Source: Armatimonadota bacterium (GTDB lineage: Bacteria > Sysuimicrobiota > Sysuimicrobiia > Sysuimicrobiales > Kaftiobacteriaceae). Taken from it: 6,793 bases of DNA. A program made the position numbers and the translations under genes. Under the pieces are notes generated by a model, which searched no databases, was not told where the DNA came from, and saw nothing but the letters and a program-made list of their open reading frames with translations. Positions within the stretch are counted from its first letter, which is position 1. Every line of letters starts with the position of its first letter. Location of the stretch: assembly GCA_020028535.1 (NCBI GenBank), contig JAIBHM010000102.1:1-6793 (forward strand), read 5' to 3'. This document shows, piece after piece, positions 1 through 6,015 of this stretch.

Positions 1-537
1 GCAGGCGTGCCCGCGCAGCGCATCACCCGCGTCATCGGGGTTGTGAAGGCCTATACCACGGCGGTGGGGGCCGGACCCATGCCGACCGAGTTGCGCAACG
101 GCGTGGCCGCGACGCTGCGCGATAGGGGACAGGAATACGGGACCTCAACGAACCGCCCACGCCGTTGCGGGTGGTTCGACGGTGTCGCCGCGCGATTTTC
201 CGCGGAAGTATCTGGATTCACCGAGCTCGCCGTGATGAAGCTCGACGTCCTCGATGGGTTCGAGAGGGTCAAGATCTGCGTGGCCTACCGGGACGGTGGG
301 CGCCTGCTCGACACCGTTCCGCACACGGCCGTCATGGAGCGTGTGGAGCCGGTGTATGAGGAACTGCCGGGGTGGGACCGGACCTCCGATGCGCGCTCGG
401 TGCACGATCTGCCGGACGAGGCCCGGGCATTTCTCGAGCGGATCGAGGAGATAACCGGCGCGCCCGTGTCGATGGTCGGCGTGGGCCGGGAGCGCGAAGC
501 CCTTGTTCCCAGTCGCGTCGTGGGAGGCGTCACGTGA
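1..537 (+). CDS. purA: Adenylosuccinate synthetase, C-terminal part (5' end outside window)
   Basis: This is the last 178 residues of adenylosuccinate synthetase, which makes adenylosuccinate from IMP, aspartate and GTP as the first step of the AMP branch, in the cytoplasm. The family is usually about 430 residues, so some 250 lie left of the window. The frame is open from base 1; the GTG at base 7 is an internal valine, not a start. Visible family landmarks, in fragment numbering, are RVIGVVKAYTT (10-20), GPMPTEL (25-31), the substrate loop and RPRRCGWFD (48-60), KLDVLDGF (80-87, guanine-nucleotide region), KICVAYR (91-97), EPVYEELPGW (116-125) and a C-terminal GVGRER (160-165). Oddities are Asn51 where the aspartate-binding loop normally reads TTGR, and RER where PDR is common near the end. 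The TGA stop (535-537) overlaps the GTG start of purB, so the two are probably translationally coupled. Confidence 0.96.
   Translation, partial: AGVPAQRITRVIGVVKAYTTAVGAGPMPTELRNGVAATLRDRGQEYGTSTNRPRRCGWFDGVAARFSAEVSGFTELAVMKLDVLDGFERVKICVAYRDGGRLLDTVPHTAVMERVEPVYEELPGWDRTSDARSVHDLPDEARAFLERIEEITGAPVSMVGVGREREALVPSRVVGGVT
522..527 (+). promoter_or_regulatory. Ribosome binding site of purB
   Basis: GGGAGG lies inside the last purA codons and ends six bases before the GTG at 534. It decides the purB start. The reading frame stays open upstream to 372, but only this GTG has a good Shine-Dalgarno sequence, and it gives the family N-terminus IDRYTTPEI. Confidence 0.8.
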
Positions 538-1844
538 TCGATCGCTACACCACTCCGGAGATCGCGCAGTTGTGGGCTGCTGAAACCAAGTTCGCGACCT
601 GGCTGGAGATTGAGCTACTGGTCTGTGAGGCGCAGGCCGGCCTTGGGGTGGTGCCGCGTGAGGTCGCCGAGCGTCTGCGCCGGACCGCCCGGGTCGGTAC
701 GCCGGCGCGCATCGAGGAGATCGAGCGCACCAAGACGCAGCATGATGTCGTCGCCTTCCTGCGCTCCGTCACCGATGAGACAGGCGACGATGCGCGCTAT
801 CTCCACCTCGGATTGGGCTCCTCCGACGTGGTTGACACCGCCCTCTCGGTGCTGATGGTCCGCGCCGCGGACCTGCTGCTCGCCGAGCTGCGCACGGTCA
901 CCGATGTCCTCGCCCGCCTGGCGGACGTCCACCGCCACACGCTGATGGCCGGCCGCACGCACGGCATGCACGCCGAGCCGACCACCTTCGGGCTCAAGGC
1001 CGCCCTCTGGCTGGATGCACTGCACCGGAGCGGTGATCGCTTGGAGCGTGCGCGAGCGACCGTGGCGAAAGGCAAGATCTCGGGTGAAGTGGGTACCTAC
1101 GCGCACTTAGATCCAGCGATCGAGGCCCACGTCTGTAAAGCCCTCGGGCTTTCGCCCGAGCACATCTCCTCGCAGATCCTGCAGCGCGACCGCCATGCGG
1201 AGTTCTTTGCGGCGATCGCCATCACGGGCGGGAGCCTCGAGCAGATCGCCACGGAAATCAGAGGCCTGGCGCGCACGGAGATCCGGGAAGTGGAGGAGCC
1301 GTTCTTGTCGGGTCAGACGGGATCCTCGGCCATGCCGCACAAGCGAAACCCCATCATCTGCGAGCGGATTACCGGACTGGCGCGAGTGCTCCGCGGCTAT
1401 GCGCAGATGGCGATGGAGGACCAGGCATTGTGGGGTGAGCGTGACATCTCCCACTCCTCAGTCGAGCGCATCGCCATCCCCGGCGCGACCGGCCTGCTGC
1501 ACTACATGCTGCGGAAGATGGCGTTCGTGCTGAACGGCCTGCGCGTCTCTCCCGACCGTATGCGCAGCAACCTCGACCTCACCGGGGGGTTGGTCTTCAG
1601 CCACCGCATCCTCCTGGAGCTGATCAATCGGGGCCTCACCCGTGACGAAGCCTACCGCGTAGTGCAGACGGCATCCACCGCTGCGGTGGAAGGGCGGGAG
1701 GCGTTCCGGGACGCGCTGCGCCGCAGCGGACATCTCGCGGAGGCAGACCTGGAGACATTGTTCGATTACACACACTATCTCAAGCACGTCGACGCGATCC
1801 TGGAGCGCGTCGGAATCCCAAGCGCGGCGGGGGTCAGACGATGA
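534..1844 (+). CDS. purB: Adenylosuccinate lyase
   Basis: Adenylosuccinate lyase (436 residues, usual size) belongs to the fumarase/aspartase superfamily. It releases fumarate from SAICAR to give AICAR, and from adenylosuccinate to give AMP; members are homotetramers. The closest form I recognise is the Bacillus/Thermotoga type. Landmarks are QHDVVAF (69-75), HLGLGSSDVVD (91-101), GRTHGMHAEPTTFG (140-153, with His143 matching the catalytic His141 of B. subtilis), LQRDRHA (216-222), the superfamily signature GSSAMPHKRNP (263-273) on the flexible catalytic-serine loop, and ERDISHSSVER (302-312). The family motif usually reads GLTSTD or GLTSSD; here it is GLGSSD. The start is GTG, chosen for its binding site and for alignment with the family N-terminus. 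It overlaps purA by GTGA, and its TGA stop overlaps the purC ATG. Lying between purA and purC, it sits beside a partner from each of its two pathways. Confidence 0.98.
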   Translation: MIDRYTTPEIAQLWAAETKFATWLEIELLVCEAQAGLGVVPREVAERLRRTARVGTPARIEEIERTKTQHDVVAFLRSVTDETGDDARYLHLGLGSSDVVDTALSVLMVRAADLLLAELRTVTDVLARLADVHRHTLMAGRTHGMHAEPTTFGLKAALWLDALHRSGDRLERARATVAKGKISGEVGTYAHLDPAIEAHVCKALGLSPEHISSQILQRDRHAEFFAAIAITGGSLEQIATEIRGLARTEIREVEEPFLSGQTGSSAMPHKRNPIICERITGLARVLRGYAQMAMEDQALWGERDISHSSVERIAIPGATGLLHYMLRKMAFVLNGLRVSPDRMRSNLDLTGGLVFSHRILLELINRGLTRDEAYRVVQTASTAAVEGREAFRDALRRSGHLAEADLETLFDYTHYLKHVDAILERVGIPSAAGVRR

Positions 1845-2740
1845 TCGAAACGGAGACCGTTACCGAAAGCCATCTGGATCTTCCTCTATATGTGCGCGGC
1901 AAGGTGCGGGATGTGTACGCCGCCGGCGATGCGCTGCTGATCGTCGCCACGGACCGCATCTCTGCATTCGACCACGTCTTGCCCACCCCTATCCCCGACA
2001 AGGGCCGGGTCCTCACCCAGCTGTCGGCGTTCTGGTTTGCGCAGATGGCCAACATCGTGCGGACCCACGTGATCGCCAGCGGCCCGGACGCGATCAGATC
2101 GCGCGTCCCCGGCCTGCGCGAGGTTCCCCCGGAGGCGGTGGATGGTCGCGCCATGCTGGTCGAACGCTGCGAACGCTTTGACGTCGAGTGCGTGGTGAGA
2201 GGATACCTCACCGGCTCGGCGTTTGAGGAGTACCGGCTGAGTGGATCCGTGGCCGGTATCCGGCTTCCGGAGGGGTTGCGGAATGGCGACCGTCTCGAGG
2301 AACCGATCTTTACGCCCGCGACGAAAGCCGTAAACGGCCACGATGCAAACATCACCTTTGACCAGATGACCGAGCTGGTCGGCCGCCCGCACGCGGAATC
2401 ACTTCGGACGATTAGCCTGATGTTGTACCGGCGCGCAGCCCTGCATGCGCAGGGCCGCGGACTCATTCTGGCAGACACGAAGTTCGAGTTCGGCTCGCGC
2501 GACGGCGAGCTCGTGCTCATCGACGAGGCGTTGACACCCGACTCGTCCCGCTACTGGGACGCCGCGGTGTACCCGGACTCCCTGGTGGCGTTTGACAAGC
2601 AGTTTGTGCGCGATTACCTCAACCGCATCGGCTGGAATCACGAACCGCCTGCGCCCGCGCTGCCGCCGGACGTCGTGGCGGCCACGCGGGAGCGATATGT
2701 GGAGACGTATCGGCGTCTGACGGGACGCGAGCTGACATGA
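1841..2740 (+). CDS. purC: SAICAR synthetase, long form
   Basis: Phosphoribosylaminoimidazole-succinocarboxamide synthetase joins CAIR and aspartate using ATP to give SAICAR, the substrate of PurB. The protein has 299 residues. That matches the longer bacterial/yeast Ade1-type form rather than the roughly 240-residue Bacillus/E. coli form. Visible motifs are RGKVRDVY (19-26, ATP-binding lysine loop), ATDRISAFDHVLP (36-48), VVRGYLTGSAFEEY (118-131), PIFTPATKA (155-163), GHDANITF (166-173), LADTKFEFG (210-218, with the acidic and lysine residues of the active site) and IDEALTPDSSRYW (227-239). The usual long-form loop reads HDENI; Ala169 replaces that Glu here. The ATG overlaps the purB stop as ATGA. 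A near-consensus GGGGGT at 1829-1834 lies six bases upstream. A 40-base gap separates the gene from purS. Confidence 0.97.
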   Translation: MIETETVTESHLDLPLYVRGKVRDVYAAGDALLIVATDRISAFDHVLPTPIPDKGRVLTQLSAFWFAQMANIVRTHVIASGPDAIRSRVPGLREVPPEAVDGRAMLVERCERFDVECVVRGYLTGSAFEEYRLSGSVAGIRLPEGLRNGDRLEEPIFTPATKAVNGHDANITFDQMTELVGRPHAESLRTISLMLYRRAALHAQGRGLILADTKFEFGSRDGELVLIDEALTPDSSRYWDAAVYPDSLVAFDKQFVRDYLNRIGWNHEPPAPALPPDVVAATRERYVETYRRLTGRELT

Positions 2741-2767
2741 ACGTCATAGCGAGAGACGCGACTCGGG

Positions 2768-2773
2768 AGGAGG
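2768..2773 (+). promoter_or_regulatory. Strong ribosome binding site of purS in the only intergenic gap
   Basis: AGGAGG lies within a purine-rich run (2765-2776), seven bases before the GTG at 2781. It is in the 40-base gap (2741-2780), the only non-coding stretch in the window. It decides the purS start: upstream codons in this frame, back to a TGA at 2733-2735, contain no ATG, GTG or TTG. I see no promoter or hairpin in the gap. Confidence 0.85.
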
Positions 2774-2780
2774 GGACGGG

Positions 2781-3092
2781 GTGGCCACAGTCCGCATTAT
2801 CGTCACACTGAAGCCCGGCATCCTGGACGCCGCCGGGCAGGCGGTTCAACAGGGGCTGCACGCATTGGGGTATGAGGCCGTCACGAACGTCAGGATCGGC
2901 CGTTACTTAGAGGTGACTCTGCCTGACGGGCTGTCGCCCCAAGAGACCAATGAGATGTGCGAACGCTTCCTCGCTAACCCCTTGATCGAGGAGTGGCGCT
3001 TCGACGTTTCCCCGCCCCGCACCCCACGGGTCTCACGCGGCTCCGGAGGCGAGGCCCGGGGTACGAAGCCCGAGGCCAGGGATATCCACTGA
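2781..3092 (+). CDS. purS: FGAM synthase subunit PurS with C-terminal extension
   Basis: PurS is the small non-catalytic subunit of phosphoribosylformylglycinamidine synthase. As a dimer it bridges PurL and PurQ and is needed for ammonia transfer from glutamine. Residues 1-76 match the family well: TVRIIVTLKPGILDAAGQAV (3-22), a helix with LHALGYEAV (26-34), VRIGRYLEV (37-45), and MCERFLANPLIEEWRFDV (59-76). PurS is usually 80-85 residues; this one has 103. Residues 77-103 form a Pro/Arg/Gly-rich tail with no counterpart in B. subtilis PurS, containing two EAR triplets seven residues apart. The tail is probably disordered. The start is GTG behind a strong AGGAGG. The TGA stop shares one base with the purQ ATG. 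Residue 43 is encoded by TTA, rare in this DNA. Function is certain from sequence and from the adjoining purQ and purL; the role of the tail is unknown. Confidence 0.96.
   Translation: MATVRIIVTLKPGILDAAGQAVQQGLHALGYEAVTNVRIGRYLEVTLPDGLSPQETNEMCERFLANPLIEEWRFDVSPPRTPRVSRGSGGEARGTKPEARDIH
3051..3085 (+). repeat. Degenerate direct repeat encoding the PurS tail
   Basis: GAGGCCCGGGGTAC (3051-3064) and GAGGCCAGGGATAT (3072-3085) agree at 11 of 14 bases and are 21 bases apart, so they stay in the purS frame (EARGTKP then EARDIH). The second copy also carries the AGGG (3078-3081) that is the likely ribosome binding site of purQ. I see only two units. Calling it a repeat remnant rather than chance in GC-rich DNA is an inference. 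Confidence 0.45.
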
Positions 3093-3805
3093 TGCGGCTC
3101 GGCGTTGTCGTCTTTCCCGGCAGCAACTGCGATCGGGACTGCGTCCACGTCCTGCGCCACGTGCTCGGCCGGGACGTCGTTGAGCTCTGGCACGGCGATC
3201 CCGCAATCGAGGGCGTCGACGCGGTCGTCCTCCCCGGCGGGTTTGCGTATGGCGACTACCTGCGCGCAGGTGCGGTGGCGGCAACGTCCCCGATCATGCC
3301 GGCCGTGCGCGCCTTCGCGGCATCGGGCGGTCCGGTGCTCGGGATCTGCAACGGCTTCCAGGTCCTGCTCGAAGCAGGGATGCTGCCCGGCGCCATGCTG
3401 CGCAACCATGTGCTGAAGTTTCAGTGCAAACCCGTGCACATCCGAGTCGAGTCCACGCGCACCCCGTTTACCCATGGCCTGCGCGAAGGGCAGGTACTGC
3501 GGATGCCGATCGCCCACGGGGAAGGAAACTACTTCGCCCCCGATCCCCTGTTGGCGACCATCCAGGAGTCTGAACAGGTCGCCTTCCGCTACTGCGACGC
3601 TCACGGACGCGTAGTGTCTGAGGCAAATCCCAACGGATCGCTCAACAACATCGCCGGAGTGTGCAGCCCGCAGGGCAACGTGCTCGGTTTGATGCCGCAC
3701 CCGGAACGGGCCTCCGAAGAGGTCCTGGGTTCCACCGACGGCCGCATGCTGTTCGAATCGCTCGTCGCCTGGCTCGAATCTCGTCGGGCGGTGGTAGTCG
3801 GATGA
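3092..3805 (+). CDS. purQ: FGAM synthase glutaminase subunit PurQ
   Basis: PurQ is a class I (triad) glutamine amidotransferase that hydrolyses glutamine and passes ammonia to PurL in FGAM synthase. It has 237 residues; the family is about 220-240. Landmarks are GVVVFPGSNCDRD (4-16), VVLPGGFAYGDYLRAGA (45-61, oxyanion strand), PVLGICNGFQVL (81-92, nucleophile Cys86), PIAHGEGNY (139-147) and GLMPHPERA (199-207, with His203 and Glu205 completing the triad). The ATG overlaps the last base of the purS stop (TGATG). The frame is open upstream to 2993, but translation from there would run through purS, and only the 3092 start gives the family N-terminus. The binding site is modest (AGGG, ten bases upstream) and translation is probably coupled to purS. 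The stop overlaps the purL start as ATGA. Confidence 0.98.
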   Translation: MRLGVVVFPGSNCDRDCVHVLRHVLGRDVVELWHGDPAIEGVDAVVLPGGFAYGDYLRAGAVAATSPIMPAVRAFAASGGPVLGICNGFQVLLEAGMLPGAMLRNHVLKFQCKPVHIRVESTRTPFTHGLREGQVLRMPIAHGEGNYFAPDPLLATIQESEQVAFRYCDAHGRVVSEANPNGSLNNIAGVCSPQGNVLGLMPHPERASEEVLGSTDGRMLFESLVAWLESRRAVVVG

Positions 3806-6015
3806 GAGTGACAATTCTCGCACCGGAAGTCGTCGGGCTCACCCCAGGCGAGTATGAGGATATCTGCCGGCGACTCGGGCGCGATCCATCGCCGCTCGAA
3901 TTGCACCTGTTTGGGGTGATGTGGTCGGAGCACTGCGGTTACAAACACTCGAAGCTCGCCCTGCGCGCCCTGCCTTCGGACGGTCCGCACCTGCTTGCTG
4001 GACCCGGCGAGAACGCGGGTGTGATGGATATCGGCTCCGGATGGGCTGTGGCGTTCAAGATGGAGAGCCACAACCATCCCAGCGCCATTGATCCATACAA
4101 CGGCGCCGCGACCGGCGTCGGTGGCATTATACGGGACGTCCTCTCGATGGGCGCGCGACCCATCGCGCTGCTCGACTCACTCCGTTTCGGCGGTTTTGAC
4201 GATCCCAAAGTGCGCCGGCTCGCCTCAAGTGTCGTCGCAGGCATCGCCGGCTATGGGAACTGCATCGGCGTTCCGACGGTCGGCGGCGAGATCCTCGTGG
4301 AGGCACGCTACCGCGGCAATCCCTTGGTGAACGTCGCATGCCTGGGGCTCGTACGGGCGGAGCAACTCGCGCGCGCGTGTGCGGCCGGGCCGGGCAACCT
4401 CGTCATGTACGCCGGCGCGCGGACGGGGCGGGACGGGATCGGCGGAGCGGCGTTCGCGTCCGAGGAACTCGACGAGCGCTCGGAGCGCGAGGATCGCTCC
4501 TCGGTCCAAATCGGCGATCCGTTCACCGGCAAACTCTTGATTGAGGCGACGCTCGAGGCGCTGGCCACCGGCGGCGTGGTCGCGCTGCAGGACATGGGCG
4601 CGGCGGGTCTGACGTGCGCCACGAGCGAGATGGCTGCGCGCGGTGGCGTGGGAATGGCGATCACCCTCGATCTCGTGCCGCTGCGGGAGAGCGGGATGCG
4701 CGCAGACGAGATCCTGCGCTCGGAATCGCAGGAGCGCATGCTCTTGATCGTTCGCCCGCACGAAGCAGAGCGCATTGCCGCAGTGTACCGCCGGTGGGGT
4801 TTAAATGCTGCGGTGATCGGTACGATCACCGCGGAACCGGAGCTGCGTATTACCCATCAGGGCACCACGGTAGCAGCACTGCCACCTGCTGTCCTGGCTG
4901 AGGCCCCCGCGTATCAGCCTGCCGCCAGCGAACCCCTCCGGCTGTGGGATCAGTGGACCCTCAACGCGCTGCCGGATGAAGCGGATCCCGCGCAGGCGCT
5001 GCTCGCCCTCCTGGCCTCCCCCGACATCGCGAGCAAGCGTCCCGTGTACGAGCAGTACGACCACTCGGTGCAGGTGCGCACAGTGATGCCGCCCGGTGCT
5101 GCCGACGCGGCCGTGCTGCGCGTTCACGAGCTGGCGCCGAAGGGACTGGCGCTGACCGTCGACGGGAGTGGTCGTCTCTGCGCGCTCGACCCACGTCGTG
5201 GCGCGCGCCTCGCCGTCGCCGAATGCGCCGCCAACCTTGCCTGTGTTGGCGCCGCGCCGCTGGGCCTCACCGACTGCCTCAACTTCGGGAATCCGGATGA
5301 TCCGGAGGTATTCTGGACCTTCCGGCAGGCCGTGGCAGGTATTGCCGACGCATGCCGCGCCATGGGCATCCCGGTGGTCGGTGGGAATGTCTCTTTCTAC
5401 AACGAGTCCGCCGGCGGGCCCGTCCCCCCAACGCCGATCATCGCGATGGTGGGCCTGGTCGATGACGTCTCGCGAGCGCCAACCATGGCTTTCCGTGCGG
5501 ACGCAAACATCGTCATTCTTGTTGGCGATCCCGCCGCGGATCTGGCGGCGAGCAGTTACCTCGAGGTCGTGCACGGACTGACGCGCGGCCGGCCTCGCGA
5601 CGTGGACTTCGATGCACACCAGCGTGTGCTCTCGCTGATCCGTGAAAGCATCCGGCGCGGCATCCTGCGGTCGGCCCACGATTGTTCCGAGGGTGGTGTG
5701 GCTGTGGCCGTTGCGGAGTGCGCCATCGCCGGTGGCGTCGGCGCCGCGGTGGTGCTACCGGGGGGAAGCCGCCGCGACACGGCGCTCTTTGGCGAGGCGC
5801 CCTCGCGCGTCATGGTCAGTCTCGCGGAGGATAGTGCCGCACAATTTTTCGCCATGGCTGCGGAGTGGGACGTGCCGCTGACGGTGCTGGGACGCACGGG
5901 CGGTGACCGACTGGAGATCAGCGTCGCCGACGGTCCGGACCGCCGCCCCATCCTGAACCTTATGCTGGCCGAGCTTGCCGCGGCCTACCAGTCGCTCTCG
6001 GAGGTGTTCGCATGA
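3802..6015 (+). CDS. purL: FGAM synthase catalytic subunit PurL (small form)
   Basis: PurL is the ATP-dependent synthetase subunit that converts FGAR plus ammonia to FGAM, step 4 of purine synthesis. At 737 residues it is the small form (B. subtilis about 742) that needs PurQ and PurS, not the roughly 1300-residue single chain of E. coli. The two tandem AIRS-type halves are visible. The first has WSEHCGYKHSK (41-51, active-site His), MESHNHPSAIDPYNGAATGVGG (87-108), DPFTGK (239-244), QDMGAAGLTCATSEMAARGG (263-282) and SESQERML (307-314). The second has LNFGNPDDPEVFW (493-505), VVGGNVSFYNES (525-536) and HDCSEGGVAVAVAE (626-639). The ATG overlaps the purQ stop and has a one-mismatch site GGTGGT at 3790-3795. 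The frame is open upstream to 3661, but that part lies within purQ and does not resemble PurL. Bases 4810-4832 contain a perfect inverted repeat. Leu334 is encoded by TTA. Confidence 0.98.
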   Translation: MRVTILAPEVVGLTPGEYEDICRRLGRDPSPLELHLFGVMWSEHCGYKHSKLALRALPSDGPHLLAGPGENAGVMDIGSGWAVAFKMESHNHPSAIDPYNGAATGVGGIIRDVLSMGARPIALLDSLRFGGFDDPKVRRLASSVVAGIAGYGNCIGVPTVGGEILVEARYRGNPLVNVACLGLVRAEQLARACAAGPGNLVMYAGARTGRDGIGGAAFASEELDERSEREDRSSVQIGDPFTGKLLIEATLEALATGGVVALQDMGAAGLTCATSEMAARGGVGMAITLDLVPLRESGMRADEILRSESQERMLLIVRPHEAERIAAVYRRWGLNAAVIGTITAEPELRITHQGTTVAALPPAVLAEAPAYQPAASEPLRLWDQWTLNALPDEADPAQALLALLASPDIASKRPVYEQYDHSVQVRTVMPPGAADAAVLRVHELAPKGLALTVDGSGRLCALDPRRGARLAVAECAANLACVGAAPLGLTDCLNFGNPDDPEVFWTFRQAVAGIADACRAMGIPVVGGNVSFYNESAGGPVPPTPIIAMVGLVDDVSRAPTMAFRADANIVILVGDPAADLAASSYLEVVHGLTRGRPRDVDFDAHQRVLSLIRESIRRGILRSAHDCSEGGVAVAVAECAIAGGVGAAVVLPGGSRRDTALFGEAPSRVMVSLAEDSAAQFFAMAAEWDVPLTVLGRTGGDRLEISVADGPDRRPILNLMLAELAAAYQSLSEVFA
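4810..4832. repeat. Perfect inverted repeat inside purL
   Basis: The arms GCGGTGATCG (4810-4819) and CGATCACCGC (4823-4832) are exact reverse complements around a three-base GTA loop. A G-T wobble (4809/4833) and a C-G pair (4808/4834) could lengthen the stem by two. It directly follows an AT-rich TTTAAAT (4800-4806). No T-run follows, so it is not an intrinsic terminator. The codons read AVIGTITA, and such valine-isoleucine-glycine stretches easily produce this symmetry in GC-rich genes. Confidence 0.6.
6000..6004 (+). promoter_or_regulatory. Ribosome binding site of purF
   Basis: GGAGG, extended to GGAGGTG (6000-6006), lies within the last purL codons, seven bases before the ATG at 6012. 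It is among the strongest sites in the window and supports that start. Confidence 0.8.

Noticed and set aside
372..533. Upstream in-frame extension of purB
   Set aside because: It overlaps the purA C-terminus, does not resemble any lyase N-terminus, and the GTG at 534 has a proper binding site.
531..543. CACGTG and GATCGATC palindromes at the purB start, considered as an operator
   Set aside because: Short overlapping palindromes at a gene junction inside an operon. They are explained by the stop/start overlap and the codons for IDR.
1143..1160. Hairpin with 7-bp arms CTCGGGC and GCCCGAG around TTTC, considered as a terminator
   Set aside because: It lies well inside purB, has no T-run after it, and encodes ordinary family residues (LGLSPE).
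1714..1728. Palindromic CGCTGCG and CGCAGCG around one base
   Set aside because: Short, coding (ALRRSG), and expected by chance in GC-rich DNA.
2737..2811. 24-codon reading frame starting at an ATG overlapping the purC stop (ATGA), considered as a small coupled gene or leader peptide
   Set aside because: It runs out of frame into purS, ends early in that gene, and has no recognisable product. The overlap could allow reinitiation, but nothing else supports a gene.
2993..3091. Upstream in-frame extension of purQ through purS
   Set aside because: It would be read out of frame over purS. The canonical PurQ N-terminus begins at 3092.
3661..3801. Upstream in-frame extension of purL through purQ
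   Set aside because: The 47 residues are arginine-rich shadow sequence of purQ with no PurL similarity. The ATGA overlap start at 3802 fits the family.
2903..3823. Long minus-strand open frame (306 codons) opposite purS, purQ and the start of purL
   Set aside because: Antisense frame produced by high GC content. Its translation resembles no family, and the plus-strand genes are unambiguous. The same applies to the 292-codon minus-strand frame at 4801-5679.
4488..4503. 6-bp arms CGAGGA and TCCTCG around a four-base loop in purL
   Set aside because: Too short to stand out in this composition, and there is no supporting context.
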